64,000 nucleotides of DNA from NCBI GenBank assembly GCA_028285495.1, contig JANQPB010000009.1, positions 62,001-126,000 on the forward strand, written 5' to 3'. The stretch is from Acidimicrobiales bacterium. Lineage in GTDB: Bacteria; Actinomycetota; Acidimicrobiia; Acidimicrobiales; SZUA-35. Position numbers and translations under genes: made by a program. Positions 17,431 through 24,880 of this stretch are shown one piece after another. How positions within the stretch are numbered: the stretch's first letter is position 1; every line of letters begins with the position of its first letter. The notes beneath the pieces were generated by a model. It did not search any database, was not told where the DNA came from, and saw only the letters and a list, made by a program, of their open reading frames with translations.

Positions 17431-18468
17431 TCAGCCGCCCACCAGGTCGAGCAGCTCGTCAGCGGAGCGGGTGTTGATCACCCGGTCCGGCTCGACCCCG
17501 AGGCGCTCCGCCCGCTCGCAGCCGTAGGCCACCCACTCCAGCTGACCGGGGGCGTGGGCGTCGGAGTCGATGCTGAGCCGGCAGTCCCACTCCATGGCCA
17601 GCGACAGCAGCTCGTCAGGCGGGTCCTGGCGCTCGGGCCGGCAGTTGATCTCGACCGCGGTGCCGAACCGGGCGCAGGCCGCGAACACGTAGTCGGCGTC
17701 GAACTCCGACGGCTTGCGGCCCGTGCCGCCCCGCCGGTCGCCGACCGGGAGCTTGCGGTTGGTGCAGTGGCCGAGGATGTCGACGTGCGGGTTGGCCACT
17801 GCGGTGACAAGCCGCTTCGTCATCTCGGCGGCCGGCTGGTGGATCTCGTGATGGACCGAGGCCACGACGACGTCGAGGCGGGCCAGGAACTCGTCGGGCA
17901 GGTCGAGCCCGCCGTCGGTCAGGATGTCGACCTCCATCCCGGTCAGGATCCGGAACGGGGTCAGCTCCTCGTTCAGGGCCTCGATCTCGGTGATCTGGCG
18001 GGCCAGGCGCTCGGGCGAGAGGCCCTTGGCCACGGTCAACCTGGCCGAGTGGTCGGTGGCCACCAGGTAGTCGTGACCGAGCGCCGCTGCGGCTGCCGCC
18101 ATCGCCCGGAGCTCGGCCCCGCCATCCGACCACGTCGAGTGGGAGTGGCAGTCGCCCCGCAACGCCGCCCGCAGCTCGGCGCCGCCGTCGACGTCGAGCG
18201 CGGTCGAGACCTCCAGGTCGTCCAGGTAGTCGGTCGGGCCGAGACCGTAGGCGCCCCTGACCACCGCGTCGGTCGACGGCCCGATCCCGTCGATCGCCTG
18301 CAGCTTGCCGGCCCGGACCAGCGTCTCGACCTGGTCCGGCTCCAGGTGACCGAGCAGCTCACGGGCCTTGACGAAGGCCCGGACCTTCTGGACCGGGGCG
18401 AGGTCGCGGTCGAGCAGGTAGATCGCCCGATCGATCGCGGTCCGCCACGGCGGCTGCTCGCTGCCCAT
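17431..18468 (-). CDS. PHP domain phosphoesterase with N-terminal helix-hairpin-helix
   Basis: The 345-residue protein resembles the C-terminal half of bacterial PolX. It has an N-terminal helical region with one helix-hairpin-helix (KLQAIDGIGPSTDAVV, about residues 54-70). A PHP domain follows with the metal motifs GDCHSHSTWSDG, YLVATDHS, ILTGMEVDIL, VVVASVHHEIH, PHVDILGHCTN and LSIDSDAHA. PHP domains bind three metals and hydrolyse phosphoesters; in PolX they give 3'-5' exonuclease or AP-endonuclease activity. No polymerase palm is present, so a DNA-repair nuclease or a histidinol-phosphatase-like role are both possible. All nine metal ligand positions seem intact. Confidence 0.83.
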   Translation of the reverse strand: MGSEQPPWRTAIDRAIYLLDRDLAPVQKVRAFVKARELLGHLEPDQVETLVRAGKLQAIDGIGPSTDAVVRGAYGLGPTDYLDDLEVSTALDVDGGAELRAALRGDCHSHSTWSDGGAELRAMAAAAAALGHDYLVATDHSARLTVAKGLSPERLARQITEIEALNEELTPFRILTGMEVDILTDGGLDLPDEFLARLDVVVASVHHEIHQPAAEMTKRLVTAVANPHVDILGHCTNRKLPVGDRRGGTGRKPSEFDADYVFAACARFGTAVEINCRPERQDPPDELLSLAMEWDCRLSIDSDAHAPGQLEWVAYGCERAERLGVEPDRVINTRSADELLDLVGG

Positions 18469-18477
18469 GCCTCCAGA

Positions 18478-19230
18478 CTACTTCGGCCCGGTGACGGCCA
18501 GCCCCGCCCGGGACCGGGCCCCATGTGAGCGGCCCGAGCCGACCACCGCCTCGTCCCGTCGCAGCTCGATCAGCGTCATGACCATGAAGCCCATGGCGAT
18601 CGGGGCCAGGAGGAACGGGATCATGGCGATCGGGAACCGGTTGGTGGCATGGACCGCGTCGAGTGAGAACACCTGGATCGGCGTGTCGAAGCTGAGCACC
18701 CCGATGGCGTAGGCCCAGGCGAAGTCGGCGAGGCCGAACAGGATCGTGGCGTACACCGCCCGCCGTGGCATCCGCCCCGTCGTCCAGAACGCGAGCAGCA
18801 CGGCGCTGGCGGCGACCCCGGTGACGACGTCGCCGATGCCGGCCCAGGTGGCGAACTCCGGGCCGACGTTGCCGCGCTCGTGCTCGAACAGGTACAGCCC
18901 GCCGATGACCCGGAACGCCTGGACGCCGACCAGCCACGACAGCCCGATCCCGGCGGGCACGAAGACGTCGGGCCAGCGCAGGACCAGCAGCGGCGGCACC
19001 GCCAGGCTCGCCACCATCGCCGCCGGCACGACGTAGGGGCCGTCGAACGAGAACTGCCAGTCGACCACGAAGGCGGTCGCCAGGGCCCCGTAGACGAGCA
19101 CCCCGATGGTCAGGAGCCCGGCCCGGCGCCGTCCGACCCCGGCGGACCGGTAGGTGGCGAAGAGGTAGAACGGCACGACGGCCATCGCCGCGACGATGAC
19201 GGCGGTCGTGAAGGGTGAGAACTCAACCAT
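18478..19230 (-). CDS. multi-pass membrane protein of unknown function
   Basis: The 250-residue protein has about seven hydrophobic segments, among them TAVIVAAMAVVPFYLFATY at the N-terminus, LLTIGVLVYGALATAFVV, AAMVASLAVPPLLVL, GIGDVVTGVAASAVLLAFW and MIPFLLAPIAMGFMVMTLIEL near the C-terminus. A conserved-looking loop reads RVIGGLYLFEHERGNVGPEF before AGIGDVVTG, suggesting a functional site with Glu/His/Glu. I do not recognise the family. It ends 10 bp from the PHP gene and both run leftward, so they may be co-transcribed. Confidence 0.65.
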   Translation of the reverse strand: MVEFSPFTTAVIVAAMAVVPFYLFATYRSAGVGRRRAGLLTIGVLVYGALATAFVVDWQFSFDGPYVVPAAMVASLAVPPLLVLRWPDVFVPAGIGLSWLVGVQAFRVIGGLYLFEHERGNVGPEFATWAGIGDVVTGVAASAVLLAFWTTGRMPRRAVYATILFGLADFAWAYAIGVLSFDTPIQVFSLDAVHATNRFPIAMIPFLLAPIAMGFMVMTLIELRRDEAVVGSGRSHGARSRAGLAVTGPK

Positions 19231-19643
19231 GGCTCGTCGCTCCCATCCGGTCGACTCGACGGGGCCGTGGCCCGGCGGCGGTCTGGCCCGGTCCGGCGAC
19301 CGGCGTCGCCCTCACGAGAGGTCGTCGAGCAGCCCGGCCAGCTCGGCCGGCGAGGGTCTGGGCCGCGAGCAGGGCCAACAGCGGGCCGGGCGTGGCCAGG
19401 TGACGGGTGAGGGGTCGCAAAGGGTGCTCCTACCGGCGAGCCGACCGTTGGTCGTGCCCGCCGTTGTCGGTGGGGAATTCGGGGGCTACCCGCATCGTCG
19501 GTGGCGGAGGTCGCGACGACCATGTCTGGCGCGGACAACGACGTGACCGAGTCGGACAACCGCCGGTGGCCGGCGGGCGTCGGCGTCGCCGGACGGGCCC
19601 GCCGGCCAGCACGGTCGGGATCAACGGATAGATTCGACCGGGT
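19231..19643. other. 413-bp intergenic region between the membrane protein and ychF
   Basis: The two flanking genes diverge. A 65-codon minus-strand frame (19223-19420) with TTG start and GGAG upstream runs into the membrane-protein start with an 8-base overlap, but its composition (Arg/Ala/Pro-rich second half) is weak and I do not call it a gene. On the plus strand the only clear element is the ychF -10. I see nothing else. Confidence 0.4.
19629..19634 (+). promoter_or_regulatory. -10 element of a leaderless ychF promoter
   Basis: TAGATT ends nine bases before the ychF ATG and no Shine-Dalgarno is present, so transcription probably begins at or within three bases of the start codon. Confidence 0.55.
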
Positions 19644-20720
19644 ATGGAGAAGTTCGGATTCGTCGGGTTGCCCAATGCCGGGAAGTCGTCGCTGTACAAC
19701 GCCCTGACCGGCGGCGGTGCCCTCGCCGCCCCCTACGCCTTTGCCACCACCGACCCGAACATCGGGGTGGCCAAGGTGTTCGACCACCGCCTCGACGCCC
19801 TGGCCGAGATGAGCGGGTCGAAGAGCGTCGTGTCGGCCAGCGTGCAGTTCACCGACATCGGTGGCCTCGTCGAGGGCGCCCGGGACGGTGAGGGCCTCGG
19901 CAACCGGTTCCTGGCCAACATCCGCGAGGTCGACGCCATCGTCTTCGTGCTGCGGGCCTTCCGCGACGACGACGTTCCCGGCCCCCAGGACCCGCTCGAA
20001 CACCTGCGGGTGGTCGAGCTGGAGCTGACGTACGCCGACCTGGAGACCGTCGAGAAGCAGCTGGAGAAGAAGCGCAAGGCGGCGAAGGGCGATCCGGCGG
20101 TCCGGGTCGAGGTCGAGGCCGCCGAGGCGGCGCTGGCCACGCTGGAGGCCGGCACCCCGCTGTACCGCGGCGACCTGTCGAGCGAGCACCTGGAGACGCT
20201 GAAGCCGTGGTTCCTGCTGACCAACAAGCCGGTGCTGGCCGTGGTCAACCTCGACGAGGAGCAACTGGCCGACGTCGACGCGGTCATCGAGCCGGTGCGG
20301 GCCGAGCTGGGCGAGCTGGCCCCCGTGTTCGGGGCGTGTGTGCAGCTCGAGGCCGAGGCGGCCCAGCTCGACCCGGGCGACCGGGCCGAGATGCTCGACG
20401 CCTTCGGGCTCGGCGAGGGGGCGCTGGTGCGGTTCATCCAGGCCGCCTACCACACCCTCGGACTCCGGACGTTCCTGACCACCGGCGAGAAGGAGAGCCG
20501 GGCCTGGACGTTCCGGGTGGGGTCGACCGCCCCGGAGTGCGCTGGCCTCATCCACACCGACCTGCAGCAGGGCTTCATCCGGGCCGAGACGATCCGATGG
20601 GACGAGCTGCTCGAGATCGGGTCGATGGCCAAGGCCCGCGAGATCGGCAAGGTCCGCCAGGAGGGCAAGGACTACATTGTCGAGGATGGCGATGTGCTGG
20701 AGATCCGGTTCAACGTCTAG
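19644..20720 (+). CDS. ychF: redox-regulated ATPase YchF
   Basis: YchF (OLA1 family) is a TRAFAC P-loop protein that prefers ATP, binds ribosomes and affects stress responses. The 358-residue product starts MEKFGFVGLPNAGKSSLYNAL (P-loop), has TDIGGLVEGARDGEGLG (switch II), the altered base-recognition motif in VVNLDEEQL rather than NKxD, a coiled coil around LETVEKQLEKKRKAA, and the C-terminal TGS domain (FLTTGEKESRAW, then YIVEDGDVLEIRFNV). Length is typical. A -10 element just before the ATG suggests a leaderless mRNA. Confidence 0.96.
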   Translation: MEKFGFVGLPNAGKSSLYNALTGGGALAAPYAFATTDPNIGVAKVFDHRLDALAEMSGSKSVVSASVQFTDIGGLVEGARDGEGLGNRFLANIREVDAIVFVLRAFRDDDVPGPQDPLEHLRVVELELTYADLETVEKQLEKKRKAAKGDPAVRVEVEAAEAALATLEAGTPLYRGDLSSEHLETLKPWFLLTNKPVLAVVNLDEEQLADVDAVIEPVRAELGELAPVFGACVQLEAEAAQLDPGDRAEMLDAFGLGEGALVRFIQAAYHTLGLRTFLTTGEKESRAWTFRVGSTAPECAGLIHTDLQQGFIRAETIRWDELLEIGSMAKAREIGKVRQEGKDYIVEDGDVLEIRFNV

Positions 20721-20771
20721 ACAGCTGCCCGATCAGCGGATGCCCGACCGGCCCCCGGTGCGGTCCCGAGC

Positions 20772-21290
20772 GTGCGGCCTCGCCGTCGCCCGGTCACGGC
20801 GGTGAGGCGGGATCGGGCGGCCAGGGCGCTGTCGGACGAACCCGTCAACGGCTGGCTCGTGCGCGACGGTCAGGTGCTGGCCTCGCTCGAGGTCGCAGTC
20901 GGGCGGGTGGCCAAGGCCAGGGGCCTGCTCGGTCGCGATCACCTCGACGGCGCGCTGGTCATCCCCGGTCGTCGGTCGGTCCACAGCTTCTCGATGGGCT
21001 TCGAGCTCGACGTCGCCTTCCTCGACGCCGACGGGGTCGTCATCCGCACGCTGCGGCTGCGGAGACGCCGCGTGACCCTGCCGGTGTGGCCGGCCCGCTA
21101 CGTCGTCGAGGCGGAGGCGGGCGCCTTCGGCGAGTGGGAGCTGAAGGTCGGCGACGTCCTCGAGATCCGGCTGGCCGGTGACGGGGCCGAGCCGCTCGTC
21201 GCCACCGATGCCGGCGGCGACGGTGATGCCGGCCAGGACGGCCACGGCCCCGGCGACAACGGCGACGGGGGCGGGCCCGATGCCGGATGA
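20772..21290 (+). CDS. DUF192 family protein
   Basis: The 172-residue protein carries the DUF192 core: VAVGRVAKARGLLGRDHLDG, then HSFSMGFELDVAFLDADGVVI and AGAFGEWELKVGDVLEI. DUF192 proteins are small beta-rich proteins of unknown role, usually exported or near membranes; here no signal peptide is seen. The last 35 residues are Gly/Asp-rich and probably disordered. The GTG start at 20772 is the best available but lacks a clear ribosome-binding site. Its end overlaps the rsmI start by 11 bases, so these genes form an operon. Confidence 0.75.
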   Translation: MRPRRRPVTAVRRDRAARALSDEPVNGWLVRDGQVLASLEVAVGRVAKARGLLGRDHLDGALVIPGRRSVHSFSMGFELDVAFLDADGVVIRTLRLRRRRVTLPVWPARYVVEAEAGAFGEWELKVGDVLEIRLAGDGAEPLVATDAGGDGDAGQDGHGPGDNGDGGGPDAG

Positions 21291-22140
21291 CCCGGCGCCG
21301 GGCGCCGGGCGGCTGTCGGTGGTCGGCACCCCGATCGGCAATCTGGACGACCTGAGCCGGCGGGCGGCCGACGTGCTGGCCGCGGTCGACGCCGTCGTGT
21401 GCGAGGACACCCGCCGAACGGGCAAGCTGCTGGCCCATCTCGGCGCCCGGCGCGACGGCAGGCCGGCGCTGCTGGTGGCGAACGAGCACACCGAGGTGCC
21501 TCGCCTCGGCGAGATCCTCGACCGCCTGGCCGCCGGCCAGCACCTGGCGCTGGTCACCGACGCCGGGATGCCGACCGTGTCCGACCCGGGCCGCCACGTG
21601 GTGGCCGCCGCGGCCGAGCACGGCCACGTCGTCGACGTGGTCCCCGGCCCGACCGCGGTCTCGGCTGGGCTCGCCCTGAGCGGGCTGCCGGTCGATCGCT
21701 ACGTGTTCGAGGGATTCCTTCCCCGCAAGGGTCGGGAGCGCACCGTCCGGCTGCAGGCGCTGGCCGGCGAGCAGCGGGCGGTCGTGGTCTACGAATCGCC
21801 ACGACGGGTGGCGGCGACGCTGGCCGACCTCGCCTCGGTCTGCGGTGGCGATCGTCGGGTGGCGGTCGGGCGCGAGCTGACGAAGCTCCACGAGGAGGTG
21901 CTCCGCACGACGCTCGGCGAGGCGGCCGAGCGCCTCGGTCGTCAGGAGCCCCGCGGCGAGTTCGTGCTGGTGGTCGACGGCCGGGCCCCCGGTGACGAGC
22001 GGCCGAGCGACCACCAGGTCATCGCGGCCCTGCGGCGCTGCCTCAACGACGGTCTCAGCAAGCGCGACGCCGTCGCCGAGGTGGCCCGTCGGACCGGCGA
22101 GCCCCGCCGGAGGATCTATGAGCTCTCGATCGCCCTCTGA
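21280..22140 (+). CDS. rsmI: 16S rRNA 2'-O-ribose C1402 methyltransferase
   Basis: RsmI adds the 2'-O-methyl group at C1402 in the ribosomal P site. The 286-residue protein has the tetrapyrrole-methylase fold: LSVVGTPIGNLDDLSRRA, VVCEDTRRTGKLLAHLG, ALVTDAGMPTVSDPG, VVPGPTAVSAGLALSG, FEGFLPRKG and VVYESPRRVAATL. All family motifs are present and the length is standard. The start at ATG 21280 lies inside the DUF192 gene, and the 3' end overlaps the S4-protein gene by 23 bases. Confidence 0.95.
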   Translation: MPDDPAPGAGRLSVVGTPIGNLDDLSRRAADVLAAVDAVVCEDTRRTGKLLAHLGARRDGRPALLVANEHTEVPRLGEILDRLAAGQHLALVTDAGMPTVSDPGRHVVAAAAEHGHVVDVVPGPTAVSAGLALSGLPVDRYVFEGFLPRKGRERTVRLQALAGEQRAVVVYESPRRVAATLADLASVCGGDRRVAVGRELTKLHEEVLRTTLGEAAERLGRQEPRGEFVLVVDGRAPGDERPSDHQVIAALRRCLNDGLSKRDAVAEVARRTGEPRRRIYELSIAL

Positions 22141-22537
22141 TCTCGGCGACGGCGCCGGCGACCGCGAGCCGGTTCGGGTCGACAAGTGGCTGTGGGCGGT
22201 CCGGGTGTTCAAGACCAGGACGGCGGCGACGGCCGCCTGCAACGCCGGCCGGGTCAGGATCGGTGACGAGCCGGCCAAGCCCGCCACCAAGGTCCAGGTC
22301 GGCGACGTGGTCGAGGCCAGGCGGGGCGACCGCACGATCGTCTACCGGGTGGTTGGCCTGGTCGACAAGCGCGTCGGGGCCAAGCTCGTCCCCGAGCTGG
22401 TCGAGGACCTGTCACCACCGCCGACCCGTCGACCGTCGCCGCTCGAGGCCCCACCGGGCGGCGCCCGCGACCGCGGTCGGGGCCGGCCGACCAAGAAGGA
22501 GCGTCGCGACATCGACCGGCTCCGGGGTCGCCGGTGA
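22118..22537 (+). CDS. RNA-binding S4 domain protein (Hsp15-like)
   Basis: The 139-residue product has an S4 RNA-binding domain, VRVDKWLWAVRVFKTRTAAT followed by GRVRIGDEPAKPATKVQVGD, matching the heat-shock-protein-15 family that rescues stalled 50S-nascent-chain complexes in E. coli. A basic low-complexity tail (GRPTKKERRDIDRLRGRR) could bind rRNA. ATG 22118 follows GGAGG at four-base spacing inside rsmI. The stop overlaps the next gene's GTG by four bases. Confidence 0.85.
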   Translation: MSSRSPSDLGDGAGDREPVRVDKWLWAVRVFKTRTAATAACNAGRVRIGDEPAKPATKVQVGDVVEARRGDRTIVYRVVGLVDKRVGAKLVPELVEDLSPPPTRRPSPLEAPPGGARDRGRGRPTKKERRDIDRLRGRR

Positions 22538-24663
22538 CCGCCACCGACCCCGGCGCACCCCGTCGCCCGGACGGTCACCCATCGCCGCCACGGGACGGGA
22601 TCGTCCTCGGGTCGTGCCCGCTCGACTGCCCCGACGGGTGCTCGTGGCTGGTCACCGTGTCGGACGGGCGGGCGGTCCGCCTGCGGGGCAACCCCGACCA
22701 CCCCTTCACCAGGGGTGGTCTCTGCCGCAAGGTCAACCCCTGGCTGACGATGGCCGCCGACCCGAGCCGGATCCTCGAGCCGATGCGGCGGGTGGCGCCG
22801 AAGGGCCCGGGCCTGCCGGTCGCCGAGGCCTTCGAGCCGATCACGTGGGACGAGGCACTCGGCGAGCTCGCCACCCGCTTCACCGACATCATCGACCGAT
22901 CCGGGCCCGCCGCCATCTGGCCCTTCGCCGGCACCGGCAACGTCGGCTTCATCCAGGGTGGGGCCGGCCCGGCCGGGGCCAGGCTGTGGAACCACCTCGG
23001 CGTCTCCGGCCACCAGATCTCGATCTGCTCGGTCAGCGGCCACGTCGGCATGTCGTACACCACCGGCTCGGCGGCCGGCATGGACCCCGAGGACGTCGCC
23101 GGGGCCGGCACGATCGTCATCTGGGGCTCCAACACCCTGGTGACCAACCGTCACCTCTGGCCGTTCATCGAGGGGGCCAGGGCCGACGGGGCCCCGCTGA
23201 TCGTGATCGACCCCGTCCGTACCCGCACCGCCGACCGGGCCGACATCCACATCCAGCCCCGGGTCGGGACCGACGGGGCCCTGGCCCTCGGCCTGGCCAG
23301 GGCGATGATCGACGCCGGTGTCGTCGACACCTCGTTCATCGCCGCACGCACCACCGGCTACGGCGAGTTCGACGCCGCCCTGCGGCCGTGGACCCCGGAG
23401 CGGACCGCCGAGGTGTGCGGGGTCAACCCCGCGGTCGTGTCGAGCCTGGCCCGGACGCTGGCCGGTCGCGGTCCGCTGGCCATCAAGCTCGGCCAGGGCA
23501 TGCAACGCCACGCCGGCGGCGGTCAGACCGCCAGGATCGTGTCGTGCCTGCCGGCGCTCACCGGCGACTACGGCCGGCGGGGCGGCGGACTGGTGTACTC
23601 GACGGCCGACCGGTACCGGTTCGACCTGGAGGCCGCCGGTGGCGGAGGCGTCGAGGGGCGGCCCCGGCACCTGGCCATGACCAACCTGGTGGCCAACCTG
23701 ACGACGCTCGACGATCCGCCGGTCGAGGCGCTGCTCGTCCACGGGGCCAACCCCGTCGTGTCCAACCCCGACACCGACGGCGTCCGGGCTGCGCTCTCGC
23801 GACCCGACCTCTTCACGGCCGTGATCGAGGTGTTCCCGACCGAGACCGTCGACTACGCCGACCTCGTGCTGCCGTCGACGCTCCAGCACGAGCAGTACGA
23901 GATCAACGACTCCTTCAGCCACCTCTACGTGAGCCTGAACCGGCCGGCGGTCGACCCCCCGGGCCAGTGCCTCCCCCACACCGAGATCTTCCGCCGACTC
24001 GCCACCGCCATGGCCATCGACGAGCCGTCGCTGCAGGCCTCGGACCTGGAGCTGGCGGCGGCCCTGCTCGACACCGAGGAGTACCGCTCGGCCGGGATCA
24101 CCGTCGAGGCGCTGGAGGAACGGGGGTGGGCCCGGCTGCCGTCGAGTCCGGCGCCGTGGCTGCCGTTCGCCGACGGCTTCCCGACGCCGTCCGGCCGCTT
24201 CGAGTTCGCCTCGGATCGGGCCGAGCGGGAGGGCCACGGCCGGGTCCCCACCTATCGCCCGCCGACCGAGTCCGGCCGGGTCACGGCCGGCGGACCGGGT
24301 GGCGCCGAACGGACGGTCTACGACCTGGTGGCCGCCGCCAGCGACCACCACGTCAACTCGGTCTTCGCCGGCACCGAGGTCGTCCGGTCCCGGACCGGGG
24401 CGCCGCCGCTGCGGATCAACCCCGGCGACGCCGAGCGCGAGGGTCTGGCCGACGGCGACGCGGTCGACGTGGCCAACGACCGGGGCCGGTTCCGGGCGGT
24501 GGTCCGCCTCGACGACGGCGTCGGCCCCCGCACCGTGGCCACCGACAAGGGCTGGTGGGGGATGGGCGTGAACGCCACGGTTCGTGAGGTCGACTCCGAC
24601 ATGGGTCGCGGCGCCGTCTTCCACGACAACCGGGTCTGGCTCGAGCCGGCGTCCGGCCGCTGA
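22534..24663 (+). CDS. molybdopterin-dependent oxidoreductase
   Basis: The 709-residue protein belongs to the DMSO-reductase/formate-dehydrogenase superfamily, which holds Mo-bis-MGD. Near the N-terminus a four-cysteine iron-sulfur motif is seen (CPLDCPDGC then FTRGGLCRKV, spaced C-x3-C-x3-C-x27-C). ITWDEALGEL follows, then the cofactor-binding region (CSVSGHVGMSYTTGS, LIVIDPVRTRTA) and the C-terminal barrel (NPGDAEREGLADGDAVDVAN). The Mo ligand position falls near the CSVSG segment and could be Ser or Cys. No signal peptide is seen, so it is cytoplasmic. Substrate is unknown. It is translationally coupled to the S4 gene through a GTGA overlap. Confidence 0.85.
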   Translation: MTATDPGAPRRPDGHPSPPRDGIVLGSCPLDCPDGCSWLVTVSDGRAVRLRGNPDHPFTRGGLCRKVNPWLTMAADPSRILEPMRRVAPKGPGLPVAEAFEPITWDEALGELATRFTDIIDRSGPAAIWPFAGTGNVGFIQGGAGPAGARLWNHLGVSGHQISICSVSGHVGMSYTTGSAAGMDPEDVAGAGTIVIWGSNTLVTNRHLWPFIEGARADGAPLIVIDPVRTRTADRADIHIQPRVGTDGALALGLARAMIDAGVVDTSFIAARTTGYGEFDAALRPWTPERTAEVCGVNPAVVSSLARTLAGRGPLAIKLGQGMQRHAGGGQTARIVSCLPALTGDYGRRGGGLVYSTADRYRFDLEAAGGGGVEGRPRHLAMTNLVANLTTLDDPPVEALLVHGANPVVSNPDTDGVRAALSRPDLFTAVIEVFPTETVDYADLVLPSTLQHEQYEINDSFSHLYVSLNRPAVDPPGQCLPHTEIFRRLATAMAIDEPSLQASDLELAAALLDTEEYRSAGITVEALEERGWARLPSSPAPWLPFADGFPTPSGRFEFASDRAEREGHGRVPTYRPPTESGRVTAGGPGGAERTVYDLVAAASDHHVNSVFAGTEVVRSRTGAPPLRINPGDAEREGLADGDAVDVANDRGRFRAVVRLDDGVGPRTVATDKGWWGMGVNATVREVDSDMGRGAVFHDNRVWLEPASGR

Positions 24664-24807
24664 GCGGCGGCTCACCGGGCGTCGCCGTTGCGTCGGGCCA
24701 CCGGTTCGACCCCCATCCCCGACCCCGGATCGGGCAGGGGCTATGGTCGGCGTCGCCGAACTGGCAACCGCTCCGATGCGCCGAGTGGGGCAAACACGGG
24801 CCAGGAG

Positions 24808-24833
24808 CGAACCAGCCGCCGCCGTCTGGTTCG
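24808..24833. other. 8-bp hairpin in the leader of the DUF937 gene
   Basis: CGAACCAG (24808-24815) and CTGGTTCG (24826-24833) pair around a 10-base loop, 48 bp upstream of the start codon. It might be a leader hairpin, or an operator; the rest of the 24664-24880 gap shows nothing else. Confidence 0.3.
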
Positions 24834-24880
24834 TCGCGTCTGAAGTGGTGTTGAGCCATCCCTGAAAGGTGGATCGCACG

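Noticed and set aside
19223..19420. 65-codon minus-strand frame overlapping the membrane protein start
   Set aside because: GGAG precedes its TTG, but the second half is Arg/Pro/Ala-rich with poor codon bias; not called without conservation evidence.
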